DNA of 64,000 bases from Zunongwangia sp. ESRF-bin46 (GTDB taxonomy: Bacteria; Bacteroidota; Bacteroidia; Flavobacteriales; Flavobacteriaceae), in the NCBI GenBank assembly GCA_002631855.1, contig NTLF01000013.1:1-64000 (forward strand), given 5' to 3'. The notes under the pieces were generated by a model. That model was not told the origin of the DNA. It was given only the letters and a program-made list of their open reading frames with translations, and did not search any database. Below, one piece after another: positions 32,486 to 41,819 of the stretch. Within the stretch, counting starts at the first letter, position 1; each line of letters starts with the position of its first letter. The translations under genes were made by a program, and so were the position numbers.

Positions 32486-33744
32486 TGTTAAAACGAATTA
32501 TAGTAACGGTTTTAGTACTATTTATAGCAAGTGCTGCCATGGCACAAGAAGGAACCACGTCCCCGTATTCATTTTACGGAATAGGGACGTTAAAATTTAA
32601 AGGTACTGCTGAAAACAGGATGATGGGGGGTATAGGAGTCCTTTCAGATAGTATTCACTTAAACCTTCAAAACCCTGCAGGGGTAGCAGAGCTTAGATTA
32701 GTAAACTTTACAGTGGGTGCTAGCCATAAAGAAACTAGGTTAAAAACTGACAGTGACTCCCAAAATGCAGCAACCACTTCATTAGATTATATAGCAGTGG
32801 GAATACCAATGGGTAAATTTGGTGCTAGCTTTGGATTAATTCCCTACACATCGGTTGGTTATCAATTGCAAACGGAGTCACAAACCGATGAAGGACTGCA
32901 GTCCATAACACGTTATACAGGCACTGGTGGGATAAATAAGGCTTTCTTAAATGTTGCATACCAAATAACACCTAAATTAAGTTTTGGAGTAGATGCAAAT
33001 TATAACTTCGGAAATATTGAAAACAAAGCCTTGAGTGCAAGAGAAGATGTAGAATTTTCAACACGGGAGATCAATAAATCTGATATTCTGGGTTTTAGCT
33101 TTAACTTTGGCGCGACATATAAAACGATGGTGAGTGATGAACTTGAGCTAGCAACATCCTTAACCTATACGCCTGAAACCGATTTTACATCAGAAAATAC
33201 TCGATCTCTCGCAACGGTTGTTTTCCTTGGGGATGGTGGCGAGAGCACAGTAGATAGTAGAGATATACCGGTTTCTGACACAGATTTTTCCTTTCCTTCA
33301 CAACTAACAGCTGGTGCTGGAATTGGGAAGCCAAAAAATTGGTTTGTAGGTGCGGAATACACAAGCCAAAAAACCAGTAACTTTACAAACCGTACTTTTA
33401 CATTGGAAAATGTAGAATTTAAAGATGCTTCAAAATATAAATTGGGTGGTTTTTACATTCCGAACTATAATGGATATGGCAGTTACTGGAAGCGTGTTGT
33501 TTACAGGGCCGGAATGCGATTTGAGGAAACAGGAATTAATGTAAATGGAGAAGATATTAATGAGTTTGGCATATCTTTTGGAGTAGGATTACCTGTAAGT
33601 AAGTCATTTTCTAATATAAACCTCGGTTTTGAGGTTGGAAGGCGCGGAACACAGGATGCCGGTCTTATACAAGAAAATTTCTTTAACGCATTTATAAGTC
33701 TGTCTTTAAATGATAGATGGTTTCAAAAAAGATTAATAGATTAA
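32485..33744 (+). CDS. Outer-membrane beta-barrel protein
   Basis: 419 residues from the ATG at 32485. Signal peptide MLKRIIVTVLVLFIASAAMA, mature start QEGTTSPYSFYGIGTLKFKGTAENRMMGG, the FadL/porin-like beginning common in Bacteroidota. Alternating strands run to a C-terminal aromatic end. Translationally coupled to coaX. Conserved neighbour of lptC in the phylum; substrate unknown, so no symbol is given. Confidence 0.82.
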   Translation: MLKRIIVTVLVLFIASAAMAQEGTTSPYSFYGIGTLKFKGTAENRMMGGIGVLSDSIHLNLQNPAGVAELRLVNFTVGASHKETRLKTDSDSQNAATTSLDYIAVGIPMGKFGASFGLIPYTSVGYQLQTESQTDEGLQSITRYTGTGGINKAFLNVAYQITPKLSFGVDANYNFGNIENKALSAREDVEFSTREINKSDILGFSFNFGATYKTMVSDELELATSLTYTPETDFTSENTRSLATVVFLGDGGESTVDSRDIPVSDTDFSFPSQLTAGAGIGKPKNWFVGAEYTSQKTSNFTNRTFTLENVEFKDASKYKLGGFYIPNYNGYGSYWKRVVYRAGMRFEETGINVNGEDINEFGISFGVGLPVSKSFSNINLGFEVGRRGTQDAGLIQENFFNAFISLSLNDRWFQKRLID

Positions 33745-33767
33745 TTATTAAACACTAAACTATAACT

Positions 33768-35126
33768 ATGAAAACGAAAGCGATTTTATTTTTAACTGTT
33801 TTAACCTTATTGGTTAGCGGTAAAGGCTTCGCTCAAATGGATGATTGCCAACTTAATTTATCTCTGTTTGTCGAGCCGGCCAAGGCTAAAAATTACGAGG
33901 CTGCCTTGCCATATTACGAAAAACTTATAAAAGACTGTCCAAATTATAATTTGGCAACGTATCAATATGCCGAAAAAATGTTTAAGCATTTTATTGATAA
34001 CGGCGATAAAAGCAAGATTAAGGATTTAATAAAATCATATAACCTTAGATTAGAGAATTTCCCTAAAAAGACCAAACAAGGTGAAGTACTGTCAGATATC
34101 GCTAAGCTTAGATATGAAAATGGCATAGGTACAAAACAAGAGCAGTTTGATGCTTTTAATGAAGCATTTACCAAATATGAAGAAGACTTTACAAGTCCGA
34201 AAGCTTTATATGCTTATTTTTCATTAGCGGTAGATTTGTATGATGAAGGGAATAAAGATATTCAAGAAGTTTTTGACCTTTATGATGCCGTTACAGCTAA
34301 AATTGAAAAAGAAGAAAATTCACTAGCTGAAAAGCTTACTAAGTATATGGACAAGCAAGATGCTGGTACAGATTTATCTTCTAAAGAGAAAAAGTACATG
34401 GGTGCTTATGAAAATAACCTAAAAGCTTATGGACAGGTTAAAGGAAGTGTAAATGGTAAATTAGGTATTTTGGCAGATTGTCCAAACTTAATTCCATTGT
34501 ATGAAAAAGACTTTGAAAATAAGAAAGACGATGTAAGTTGGTTAAAAAGAGCTGCTGGTCGTTTAAGTGCTAAGGAATGTGACACACCACTCTTCTTTAA
34601 ATTAGTACAACAGTTACACAACCTTGAGCCTTCTGCAAAATCTGCATATTACTTAGGTCAACTTGCTGATCAAGAAGGAAACACAAGTAAGGCTATGGAG
34701 TATTACAATGAAGCAGCCGATCTTGAAACAGAACCTGCAGCAAAAGTGAAAATTTATAGAAGAATTGCTGATAACTTCCGTAAAAAAGGAAGCTATGGTC
34801 AAGCAAGAACATATTATAGGAAATTATTGGAGATAAAACCATCAGACGGTACTTCATATTTACGAATTGCTAATATGTATGCAAAGAGCGCTAACAGTTG
34901 TGGAACTACACCGTTTGAAAAAAGAGCAATTAACTGGAAAGCCGCTGAAATGGCTGACAAAGCTGCCCGTGTAGATGCATCTGTTGCTTCTTCAGCAAGA
35001 TCTGCTGCAAGTAGCTATAGAGGTCGAGCGCCTAGTAAAAATGATATCTTTAGTGAAGGTATGGCCGGAAAAACAGTTACTTTTAGCTGTTGGGTAGGCG
35101 GTAGTGTAAGAGTCCCTAATTTATAA
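33768..35126 (+). CDS. Exported tetratricopeptide-repeat protein
   Basis: 452 residues. Signal peptide MKTKAILFLTVLTLLVSGKGFA. Helical repeats occur throughout; clear TPR units are AALPYYEKLIKDCPNYNLATY near residue 43, then SAYYLGQLADQEGNTSKAMEYY near 295 and RKKGSYGQARTYYRKLLEIKP near 340. The C-terminus is Ser/Ala-rich. A probable periplasmic scaffold in the outer-membrane cluster between the barrel protein and LptC. Confidence 0.85.
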   Translation: MKTKAILFLTVLTLLVSGKGFAQMDDCQLNLSLFVEPAKAKNYEAALPYYEKLIKDCPNYNLATYQYAEKMFKHFIDNGDKSKIKDLIKSYNLRLENFPKKTKQGEVLSDIAKLRYENGIGTKQEQFDAFNEAFTKYEEDFTSPKALYAYFSLAVDLYDEGNKDIQEVFDLYDAVTAKIEKEENSLAEKLTKYMDKQDAGTDLSSKEKKYMGAYENNLKAYGQVKGSVNGKLGILADCPNLIPLYEKDFENKKDDVSWLKRAAGRLSAKECDTPLFFKLVQQLHNLEPSAKSAYYLGQLADQEGNTSKAMEYYNEAADLETEPAAKVKIYRRIADNFRKKGSYGQARTYYRKLLEIKPSDGTSYLRIANMYAKSANSCGTTPFEKRAINWKAAEMADKAARVDASVASSARSAASSYRGRAPSKNDIFSEGMAGKTVTFSCWVGGSVRVPNL

Positions 35127-35128
35127 GG

Positions 35129-35716
35129 ATGATCACTTTCAATCATAGTATTAAAAGCGTGATGGCAATATTATTTGTCATCACGTTTTTTTCATGTGAA
35201 GGGAATTATAAAAACGTAAAACAATTAACCCGAAAGGACAATGAGCCTATGGGTATAGGTAAAGAGATTAATGCAAAATACACCGATTCTGGTAAAGTTG
35301 TAGCAAATCTCATTACGCCTATATATTTAGACTTTTCAAACTTGGGTTTTCCTTATAAAGAATTTCCCGAAGGAGTGGAAGTTCAATTTTGGAACGAAGA
35401 TGACGAGAAAAGTACTGTTACTTCTAAATACGCCATACAATATGAAAATACCGGGATTATTGATATGAGGGACGATGTTGTGTTGGTTACTCACGATAGT
35501 TTAGTGTTACGAGCAGAACAATTGTATTGGGACCAAAAAAACCAATGGGTTTTTACAAATCAACCCTATCAAATAGAATTTAAAGACGGGTCTTATAATG
35601 ATGGTGCTTGGTTCGATTCCAGTCAGGATTTTACGACTTTCCTCTCTCGAAAAAATGCGGGGGTTCAATTAATTGATACAAAAAAAGAAGAAAAAGATGC
35701 ACAAGAAAATATTTAG
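35129..35716 (+). CDS. lptC: LPS export ABC transporter periplasmic protein LptC
   Basis: 195 residues, starting 2 bp after the TPR stop. Lipoprotein-like signal (AILFVITFFSCEGNYKNV), then an LptC/OstA-like beta-jelly-roll (LDFSNLGFPYKEFPEGVEV, VLRAEQLYWDQKNQWVFT). It passes lipopolysaccharide from LptBFG toward LptA across the periplasm. Bacteroidota LptC is diverged, so the call rests on both sequence and the conserved operon. Confidence 0.88.
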   Translation: MITFNHSIKSVMAILFVITFFSCEGNYKNVKQLTRKDNEPMGIGKEINAKYTDSGKVVANLITPIYLDFSNLGFPYKEFPEGVEVQFWNEDDEKSTVTSKYAIQYENTGIIDMRDDVVLVTHDSLVLRAEQLYWDQKNQWVFTNQPYQIEFKDGSYNDGAWFDSSQDFTTFLSRKNAGVQLIDTKKEEKDAQENI

Positions 35717-35897
35717 ACTTTTTGAATACGTTTATTTAGTAATGGCAGTATTCTCACTCTATTTGGTGTGGGAAAATTGGGGTGATAACCGAAACCGCGC
35801 TTATTTGTTTGCTTTTTTTGCAGTAGTTGCTATCTTTATGTTCTTCTTTAAGCGTAACTTCCGCAGAAAAATGGAAGAACGCAACAAAAACCAATAA
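35697..35897 (+). CDS. Small two-helix membrane protein
   Basis: 66 residues from the ATG at 35697, overlapping the lptC end by 20 bases and the next start by one. Two hydrophobic segments are seen (YVYLVMAVFSLYLVWENW and LFAFFAVVAIFMFFF), with a charged C-terminus (KRNFRRKMEERNKNQ). I do not recognise a family. Tight coupling on both sides makes it a real gene of the cluster. Confidence 0.75.
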   Translation: MHKKIFRLFEYVYLVMAVFSLYLVWENWGDNRNRAYLFAFFAVVAIFMFFFKRNFRRKMEERNKNQ

Positions 35898-37150
35898 TGG
35901 AAGTAAGTATTCTTGTTATTGTTAGTATGCTTATCCTATCGGCTTTCTTTTCCGGGATGGAAATTGCATATGTTTCTTCAAACAAAGTTCATATTGAAAT
36001 TGAAAAGAAGCAAAATGATTTACTGGCAAAAGTACTTCAGAAAATAACCCGTAGGCCTTCAAAATTTATTACCACCATGTTGGTGGGTAATAATATAGCA
36101 CTTGTTGTGTATGGTCTGTTTATGGGCGATTTGCTCATGGAATTCATCCCACTTACCGGGATGTCTGGTCTTTTGGTGCAGACTATTATTTCTACTCTGG
36201 TAATCTTGCTTACTGCTGAGTTTTTACCAAAAGTATTTTTTCAAATCTATGCCAACAAGCTTATTAAAGTATTTGCAATCCCCGCTTACTTTTTTTATAT
36301 GTTGTTTTCTGTTATTTCTGAATTTGTAATTTGGATATCAGACCTTGTATTAAAGTTGTTCTTTAAAACTAAAGGCGATAACATTCAGCTTACCTTTAGT
36401 AAAATGGAACTAGGGAATTACATCAGTGAGCAAATGGAAACAGTCGAAACCCATGATGAGGTGGATAGTGAGATACAGATATTTCAGAATGCGTTAGATT
36501 TTTCTGAGGTGAAAAACCGTGAAGTTATGGTGCCACGCACCGAAGTGGTAGCGGTCGATATAAAAACTACCCCAAAAGAACTAAGCAAACTTTTTACCGA
36601 AACTGGACTTTCTAAAATCATTATTTACAAAGAAAACATAGATGATGTTTTAGGGTATGTTCATTCTTTTGAACTTTTCAAAAAACCTACGACAATAAAA
36701 AAAGTGCTCATGCCAGTTGTTTTTGTGCCAGAAACAATGCTCGCAAAGGACGTGCTGAATATTTTAGCTAGAAAACATAAAAGTATAGCTGTTGTAATTG
36801 ATGAGTATGGCGGAACTTCCGGAATTATGACAGTAGAAGATATAATTGAAGAGCTTTTTGGAGAAATAGAAGATGAACACGACAGTATTGAACTAACAGA
36901 AGAGGTGCGTGCAGACGATCACTATAAATTTTCTGCCCGTCACGAAGTCGATTATCTAAATGAAACATACAAGTTTAACCTGCCGGAAAACGAAAACTAC
37001 GAAACCTTGGGTGGTCTAATTGTTTATTTTACTGAAGGAATCCCTAACCAAGGTGAAATAGTGGAAACGGAAGGTTTTTTATTTAAAATTCTTGAAGTTT
37101 CAAATACAAAAATTGAAATGGTAGAGCTGTTTTTAAAATCTGAAAACTAA
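35897..37150 (+). CDS. Hemolysin/CorC-type CNNM-CBS membrane protein
   Basis: 417 residues. The CNNM (DUF21) membrane domain spans about 1-190 with four helices and the MEIAYVSSNKVHIE segment near residue 22. Two CBS domains cover about 200-320 (VPRTEVVAVD, VIDEYGGTSGIMTVEDIIEELF). A CorC_HlyC domain lies at about 335-415. Related proteins act in magnesium/cobalt transport or gliding (GldE); sequence alone does not choose between them. Confidence 0.87.
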   Translation: MEVSILVIVSMLILSAFFSGMEIAYVSSNKVHIEIEKKQNDLLAKVLQKITRRPSKFITTMLVGNNIALVVYGLFMGDLLMEFIPLTGMSGLLVQTIISTLVILLTAEFLPKVFFQIYANKLIKVFAIPAYFFYMLFSVISEFVIWISDLVLKLFFKTKGDNIQLTFSKMELGNYISEQMETVETHDEVDSEIQIFQNALDFSEVKNREVMVPRTEVVAVDIKTTPKELSKLFTETGLSKIIIYKENIDDVLGYVHSFELFKKPTTIKKVLMPVVFVPETMLAKDVLNILARKHKSIAVVIDEYGGTSGIMTVEDIIEELFGEIEDEHDSIELTEEVRADDHYKFSARHEVDYLNETYKFNLPENENYETLGGLIVYFTEGIPNQGEIVETEGFLFKILEVSNTKIEMVELFLKSEN

Positions 37151-37303
37151 TATGTAACCTTTTTAAGAGCTAATAGTGTTCTTTTATCTATTTATCTTCA
37201 ATCTTTTGAAAGATTAACACACTAACTTCAATTTTTTTTTAACAAAGTTTTTTATTAATGCGTTGAAAATGGTATTTTCGCCCCCTATAAATTTGACTGA
37301 CAG

Positions 37304-39400
37304 ATGGCAATATTAAACAGTATTAGAAAAAGAGGAATCTTCCTTATTTTAATTATAGCATTAGCACTTTTTGCTTTTATTTTAAGTGATGTCCTTGCAA
37401 AAGGATCTGGGATTGGTAAAGACCAAGACACCGTAGCAATTGTAAATGGAAACGAGATTACTCGTCAAGACTTTATGCAGCAAGTAGAGGCTGCCCAGCG
37501 TAACCTTGGGCCAAATGCAACAACCGCACAAGCAATGAATATGGTTTGGGAGCGTGAACTGCGTAGCACTTTACTTACCGAGCAGTATGAAGAACTAGGT
37601 CTTACGGTTCAAAAAGAACAGTTGAACAACGCTATGCGTACTTCTTTGGCTACTAACCAGCAATTTCAGAATGAATTAGGTGAGTACGATGAAGCTTTGG
37701 TTCAGCAATATGTAGCTAGTATCAAAGGAAATCCGCAATTATATGGTCAATGGCAAGATTATATAGAAAACATTAAAGAGGCGGCGCTTCAAAATATGTA
37801 TATGAACCTTGTAAAAGGTGGATTAACATCTACATTGGCTGAAGGAAAGCAACAATATCATTTTGAAAATGATAAGATAAACCTTCAATATGTACAGGTA
37901 CCTTACACCAAAATTGCAGATGAAGATGTTCCTGTTTCAGATGAAGAAATAAAACAATACATAAAAGAGCACAAAAGCGAATACGAAGTAGATAAGCAAA
38001 TTGACATTCAATATGTATCTATATCTGAAGAGCCTTCAGCAGAGGATATTCAAGAAGCGAATGCAAGTGTTGCAGCTTTGTTAGAAGATAGAGTTGAGTA
38101 TCAAGATACGGTTGCAGGTTTCAGAAATACTACTGACAACGCAAGATTTGTAAATGAAAATTCAGATCAAGGGTACACAGACCGTTGGTACTTCAAAAAA
38201 GATTTGCCAGCACCATTGGCAGACACTATTCCTTCTATGAACGAAGGTGATATTTACGGTCCTTATGAAGTAGGTTCTACTTTAAATTTAAGTAAAGTTA
38301 TCGCTGTAGAACAATTGCCAGATTCTGTACAATCTAGACATATCTTGGTAAGATATCAAGGCTTGCAAACAGCGCCTCAAGATGTAACTCGAACTAAAGA
38401 AGCTGCTAAAAAATTAGCAGATAGTCTTTCTTCAGTAATTAATAAAGATAAAAGTAAGTTTGAAGCGTTAGCTTCAGAATTTTCAGAAGACCTTTCAAAC
38501 AAAGAAGAAGGTGGTGATTTAGGGTATGTTGGGCCAGGTAGAATGGTACCTGCGTTCAACGATTTTATTTTTGATAATAAAGTGGGGACTGTAGGAGTTG
38601 TGGAAACAAATTTTGGTTTTCATGTTGCTGAAGTGTTAGATCAGAAAAACAAACAACGTGCTGTAAAAATAGCAACAGTAATTAAAAAGATTGAACCTTC
38701 TGAAACCACTATCAATAATACATTCTCAAAAGCAACAAACTTTGAAGTTGCGGCTAAAGATGGTGATTTTTCCGAAGTGGCGAAAGAGCAAGAATTAACA
38801 GTACGTCCAGTTAATAAAATAGGCGAATTAGATGCTAACATTCCTGGTGTTGGTAACAACCGTACTATTATTATTTGGGGCTTTGAAGAAGAAACCGAAG
38901 TTGGCGATGTAAAGCGTTTCAATATTCCTGGTGGATATGTAATTGCACAATTAACACGTAAAAGCCCAGAAGGATTAATGAGCGTTTCAGAAGCTTCAGC
39001 GAAAGTTACACCAATATTACGTAACAAAAAGAAAGCTGAGAAAATTAGAGCTTCTATTTCTGGTTCAACCGTTCAAGACGTAGCCAATAGTCAAAATGTA
39101 CAGGTACAAACTGCTACGGCTGTAACGATGGCAAACCCAACAATTCCGGGTGCTGGTAGTGAGCCAAAAGTTGTTGGTGCAGCATTTGGTGAAAAAGCAG
39201 GAGAAACCACTGGATTAATTGATGGTAAAACAGGCGTATTTAAAGTGCGTGTATTGGCTGTGAATAAAGCGCCAGAACTTGATAACTACGCAAGTTATGT
39301 AAATCAGTTAAATGCAGGTACAAATGCTGTTAACAATCAATTGTACCAAGCTTTAAAGAAAAAAGCAGACATTGAAGATAACCGTGCTAATTTCTATTAA
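37304..39400 (+). CDS. PpiD/SurA-type membrane-anchored peptidyl-prolyl isomerase
   Basis: 698 residues. An N-terminal membrane anchor (FLILIIALALFAFILSDVL) is followed by a SurA_N-like region (NGNEITRQDFMQQVEAAQRN). A parvulin PPIC domain lies at about residues 345-440 (SRHILVRYQGL, EGGDLGYVGPGRMVPAF, VETNFGFHVAEV). It folds outer-membrane proteins in the periplasm, which fits its position after the envelope genes. The preceding 153 bp is AT-rich, with an imperfect -7 box (TATTTTCG) before the start. Confidence 0.9.
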   Translation: MAILNSIRKRGIFLILIIALALFAFILSDVLAKGSGIGKDQDTVAIVNGNEITRQDFMQQVEAAQRNLGPNATTAQAMNMVWERELRSTLLTEQYEELGLTVQKEQLNNAMRTSLATNQQFQNELGEYDEALVQQYVASIKGNPQLYGQWQDYIENIKEAALQNMYMNLVKGGLTSTLAEGKQQYHFENDKINLQYVQVPYTKIADEDVPVSDEEIKQYIKEHKSEYEVDKQIDIQYVSISEEPSAEDIQEANASVAALLEDRVEYQDTVAGFRNTTDNARFVNENSDQGYTDRWYFKKDLPAPLADTIPSMNEGDIYGPYEVGSTLNLSKVIAVEQLPDSVQSRHILVRYQGLQTAPQDVTRTKEAAKKLADSLSSVINKDKSKFEALASEFSEDLSNKEEGGDLGYVGPGRMVPAFNDFIFDNKVGTVGVVETNFGFHVAEVLDQKNKQRAVKIATVIKKIEPSETTINNTFSKATNFEVAAKDGDFSEVAKEQELTVRPVNKIGELDANIPGVGNNRTIIIWGFEEETEVGDVKRFNIPGGYVIAQLTRKSPEGLMSVSEASAKVTPILRNKKKAEKIRASISGSTVQDVANSQNVQVQTATAVTMANPTIPGAGSEPKVVGAAFGEKAGETTGLIDGKTGVFKVRVLAVNKAPELDNYASYVNQLNAGTNAVNNQLYQALKKKADIEDNRANFY

Positions 39401-39422
39401 TAAAAAGTTAGTTTAAAATACT

Positions 39423-39456
39423 AAAAAGCCTTCTTGTTTTCGAGAAGGCTTTTTTT
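39423..39456. terminator. Bidirectional terminator
   Basis: AAAAAGCCTTCT pairs with AGAAGGCTTTTT; poly-T follows on both strands. It separates the ppiD-like gene from the convergent GHMP kinase gene. Confidence 0.92.
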
Positions 39457-40360
39457 ATAGTATCATATCTTCAAAAGGAATAATAGTAGAGTATCCTTTT
39501 CTTCGGAAATATTCTTGACTGGTTCCATCACCTGTTGCCAAAACAAAATCACCACCCCAAGCACCGAGACTTTTTACTGTTCCTTTAAAGTTGGGGAATA
39601 AGTTTTCTTTTATAGGTTTGATTTTTAAAATTTCTGAAATTGTTTTTTCATGGCTATTCATCACGTTTTCAAAATCCCGAAGTGTGTAGCATAGCAGAAA
39701 TTTTTTTCCCAAATCTGAAATTTTTTCAATGTCTTTTAGAGAAACGTTGTTTTTCCTATACTGGGCAATGCCTTCTTTGCTATCTTGCTTCTTATTAAGA
39801 TGCACAAAAAATAATTTTTCGGTAAAATCCCATGGAAGATGTGCTTTTTTAATAATAGGTTCGCCTTCTGTTATTTGATAGAAAAAAGGTGAGTTTGTTT
39901 GGGCTGCCGCAATATCATAGCCACTGCCGCCAAAACTCTTATACAGTAGCTTAAAAGCATCTACCCGTGCCCATTGTGCAATATTGTTAATAAGCGTCGA
40001 GGAGGATCCTAGACCCCACTCACGAGGGAAGGTCATTTGGGTAATAGCATTTTCTCCTGTTGTATTGGTAAGAAATTCTTGGTTAAGATTTTTTGCTTCC
40101 CGTAAAATGGTTTGTAATGTATTAGCTATTAAAGTTTTGTTGGTTTCTAATATTTCGAAAGTGCTCAAAGATAATGAAACACTAAACCAGCATTGATTGT
40201 TAGCATCAAAGCTTTTCCATAGCAATTTACCTGTCGAGGAGGTTTCAACCGTTAGAGATTGTCCGTGTTTTGTAGGTATCGCCAAGGCGGTTGCTCCGTC
40301 CAGCACTACATATTCGCCGGTTAGTAAAAGTTTTCCGTTGCTGTAAAATATTTTTTTCAA
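39455..40360 (-). CDS. GYDIA-family GHMP kinase (mevalonate pathway)
   Basis: 301 residues. The GHMP ATP motif is REWGLGSSSTLINNIAQW near residue 118, and the family tag GGSGYDIAAAQ lies near residue 145. Starts with the sugar/mevalonate-kinase N-terminus KLLLTGEYVVLDGATALAIP. It begins one base after the stop of the HMG-CoA reductase gene, so it is probably mevalonate or phosphomevalonate kinase. The exact substrate is not decidable here. Confidence 0.87.
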   Translation of the reverse strand: MKKIFYSNGKLLLTGEYVVLDGATALAIPTKHGQSLTVETSSTGKLLWKSFDANNQCWFSVSLSLSTFEILETNKTLIANTLQTILREAKNLNQEFLTNTTGENAITQMTFPREWGLGSSSTLINNIAQWARVDAFKLLYKSFGGSGYDIAAAQTNSPFFYQITEGEPIIKKAHLPWDFTEKLFFVHLNKKQDSKEGIAQYRKNNVSLKDIEKISDLGKKFLLCYTLRDFENVMNSHEKTISEILKIKPIKENLFPNFKGTVKSLGAWGGDFVLATGDGTSQEYFRRKGYSTIIPFEDMIL

Positions 40361-40361
40361 A

Positions 40362-41675
40362 TTAAGATCGTAATTGTTCTACATACTCAATAACAGCGCT
40401 ATGTGAAACCGTATTGTCATTAAAATGAGAAATAGCTTTTTTCTTTTCAGTTTCCGAAGCATCCACTTGATTTAAAATATTCATCAAATGCATTTTCATA
40501 TGCCCTTTTTGAATGCCAGTGGTTACTAACGAACGAATGGCAGCAAAGTTCTGTGCCAGACCGGCTACTGCGACTAACTCCATCAGTTCTTTGGCGTTAG
40601 GTTTTTGTAGTAGTTCAAATGCAAATTTTGTAAGCGGATGTAAGGATGTAAGCCCGCCGACAGTTCCCAGTGCTAAGGGTATTTCTATAGAAAATCTAAA
40701 AGTATCATCTTCAATTTTGGCATTCGTTAGGCTCGTGTATTTGCCATTTTTAGAGGCATAAGCATGTATTCCTGCTTCCACAGCTCTAAAGTCGTTGCCA
40801 GTAGCTAATACTACGGCATCAATCCCGTTCATAATTCCTTTGTTATGGGTAACGGCTCGGCGAGGTTCGGTTTGAGCAATTTGAATGGCGCGAATAAACT
40901 TTTGAGCAAAAGCTAACCCTGAAATATCTTCTTGTTTCAAATCTACTATGTTACAGCTTACTTCTGCTTGCACCAAGCATTCTGGTACGTAATTAGAAAG
41001 AATGCTCATCACCACTTCTGGAAAGGTGTTGGCTATTTTAAAAGGTTGAAACGAATCTGCTTCGGCTTCAAAAGTTTTTGCGATTTGCTCTAAACAACTG
41101 TTTATGAAATTAGCACCCATGGCATCCAATGTTTCAAAGGTGCAGTGCAATTGGTAATAACCGTTTAGCGTTTCATTTTTTGAGATAAGTTCGATATCTA
41201 ATAAGCCACCACCACGTTTTTTCATATTCTTCTCCATAGTGGAGACGCTTTCAATCAATTTCAGTTTTATTTCAGAAAAGAAAGAAATGATATCCTGCTC
41301 GTTTCCGAAGTAATCTAAATGTACTTGTCCATTTTTTTGGGTGGAAATAACTTTAGCCTTAAATCCGCCGCGTTTTAACCAAAACTTTGCGGCATTGCTG
41401 GCTGCTGCAACAACCGAACTTTCTTCAATCACCATCGGCAGTGCGAAGAGTTTACCATTAATTAAAAAGTTAGGTGCCACACCAAATGGCAAATAATAAT
41501 TACTTAATGTGTTTTCAATAAAATCGTCGTGTAGTTTTTGCAGTTTAAGGTCGTCATTCCAATACCTTTTTAGGGTTTTTACTGCCGCAGGGTTATTACT
41601 GAGATAGGTTTTTGCCAACCACTCTATTTTATCTTCTTTCGTTTTTTTTGAAAATCCGGTAACGGGCTTCGCCAT
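40362..41675 (-). CDS. Hydroxymethylglutaryl-CoA reductase, class II
   Basis: 437 residues, the degradative-type family, used by Bacteroidota in the biosynthetic direction. Motifs are SNYYLPFGVAPNFLINGK near residue 58, VEESSVVAAASNAAKFW near 83, NKGIMNGIDAVVLATGNDFRA near 280 and LGTVGGLTSLHP near 337. It reduces HMG-CoA to mevalonate. First gene of a two-gene unit with the GHMP kinase, driven from the -7 box at 41695-41702. Confidence 0.95.
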   Translation of the reverse strand: MAKPVTGFSKKTKEDKIEWLAKTYLSNNPAAVKTLKRYWNDDLKLQKLHDDFIENTLSNYYLPFGVAPNFLINGKLFALPMVIEESSVVAAASNAAKFWLKRGGFKAKVISTQKNGQVHLDYFGNEQDIISFFSEIKLKLIESVSTMEKNMKKRGGGLLDIELISKNETLNGYYQLHCTFETLDAMGANFINSCLEQIAKTFEAEADSFQPFKIANTFPEVVMSILSNYVPECLVQAEVSCNIVDLKQEDISGLAFAQKFIRAIQIAQTEPRRAVTHNKGIMNGIDAVVLATGNDFRAVEAGIHAYASKNGKYTSLTNAKIEDDTFRFSIEIPLALGTVGGLTSLHPLTKFAFELLQKPNAKELMELVAVAGLAQNFAAIRSLVTTGIQKGHMKMHLMNILNQVDASETEKKKAISHFNDNTVSHSAVIEYVEQLRS

Positions 41676-41694
41676 ATTTGTGAATATTGAATTA

Positions 41695-41702
41695 CAAATA
41701 TA
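41695..41702 (-). promoter_or_regulatory. -7 box of the HMG-CoA reductase unit
   Basis: TATATTTG on the minus strand, a perfect TAnnTTTG, 19 bp before the start codon. The -33 box is weak (TTTC at about 17-bp spacing). Confidence 0.6.
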
Positions 41703-41819
41703 CTATTTATAGCATTGTTGAAAAGAGCAAAGTTGCCAACAATAGACCGTATTTAACAGAAAAAAGCACCTTAATTTCACGAAATTTTAGTAACATTGGC
41801 GTAATAAAATTTTAACAGT

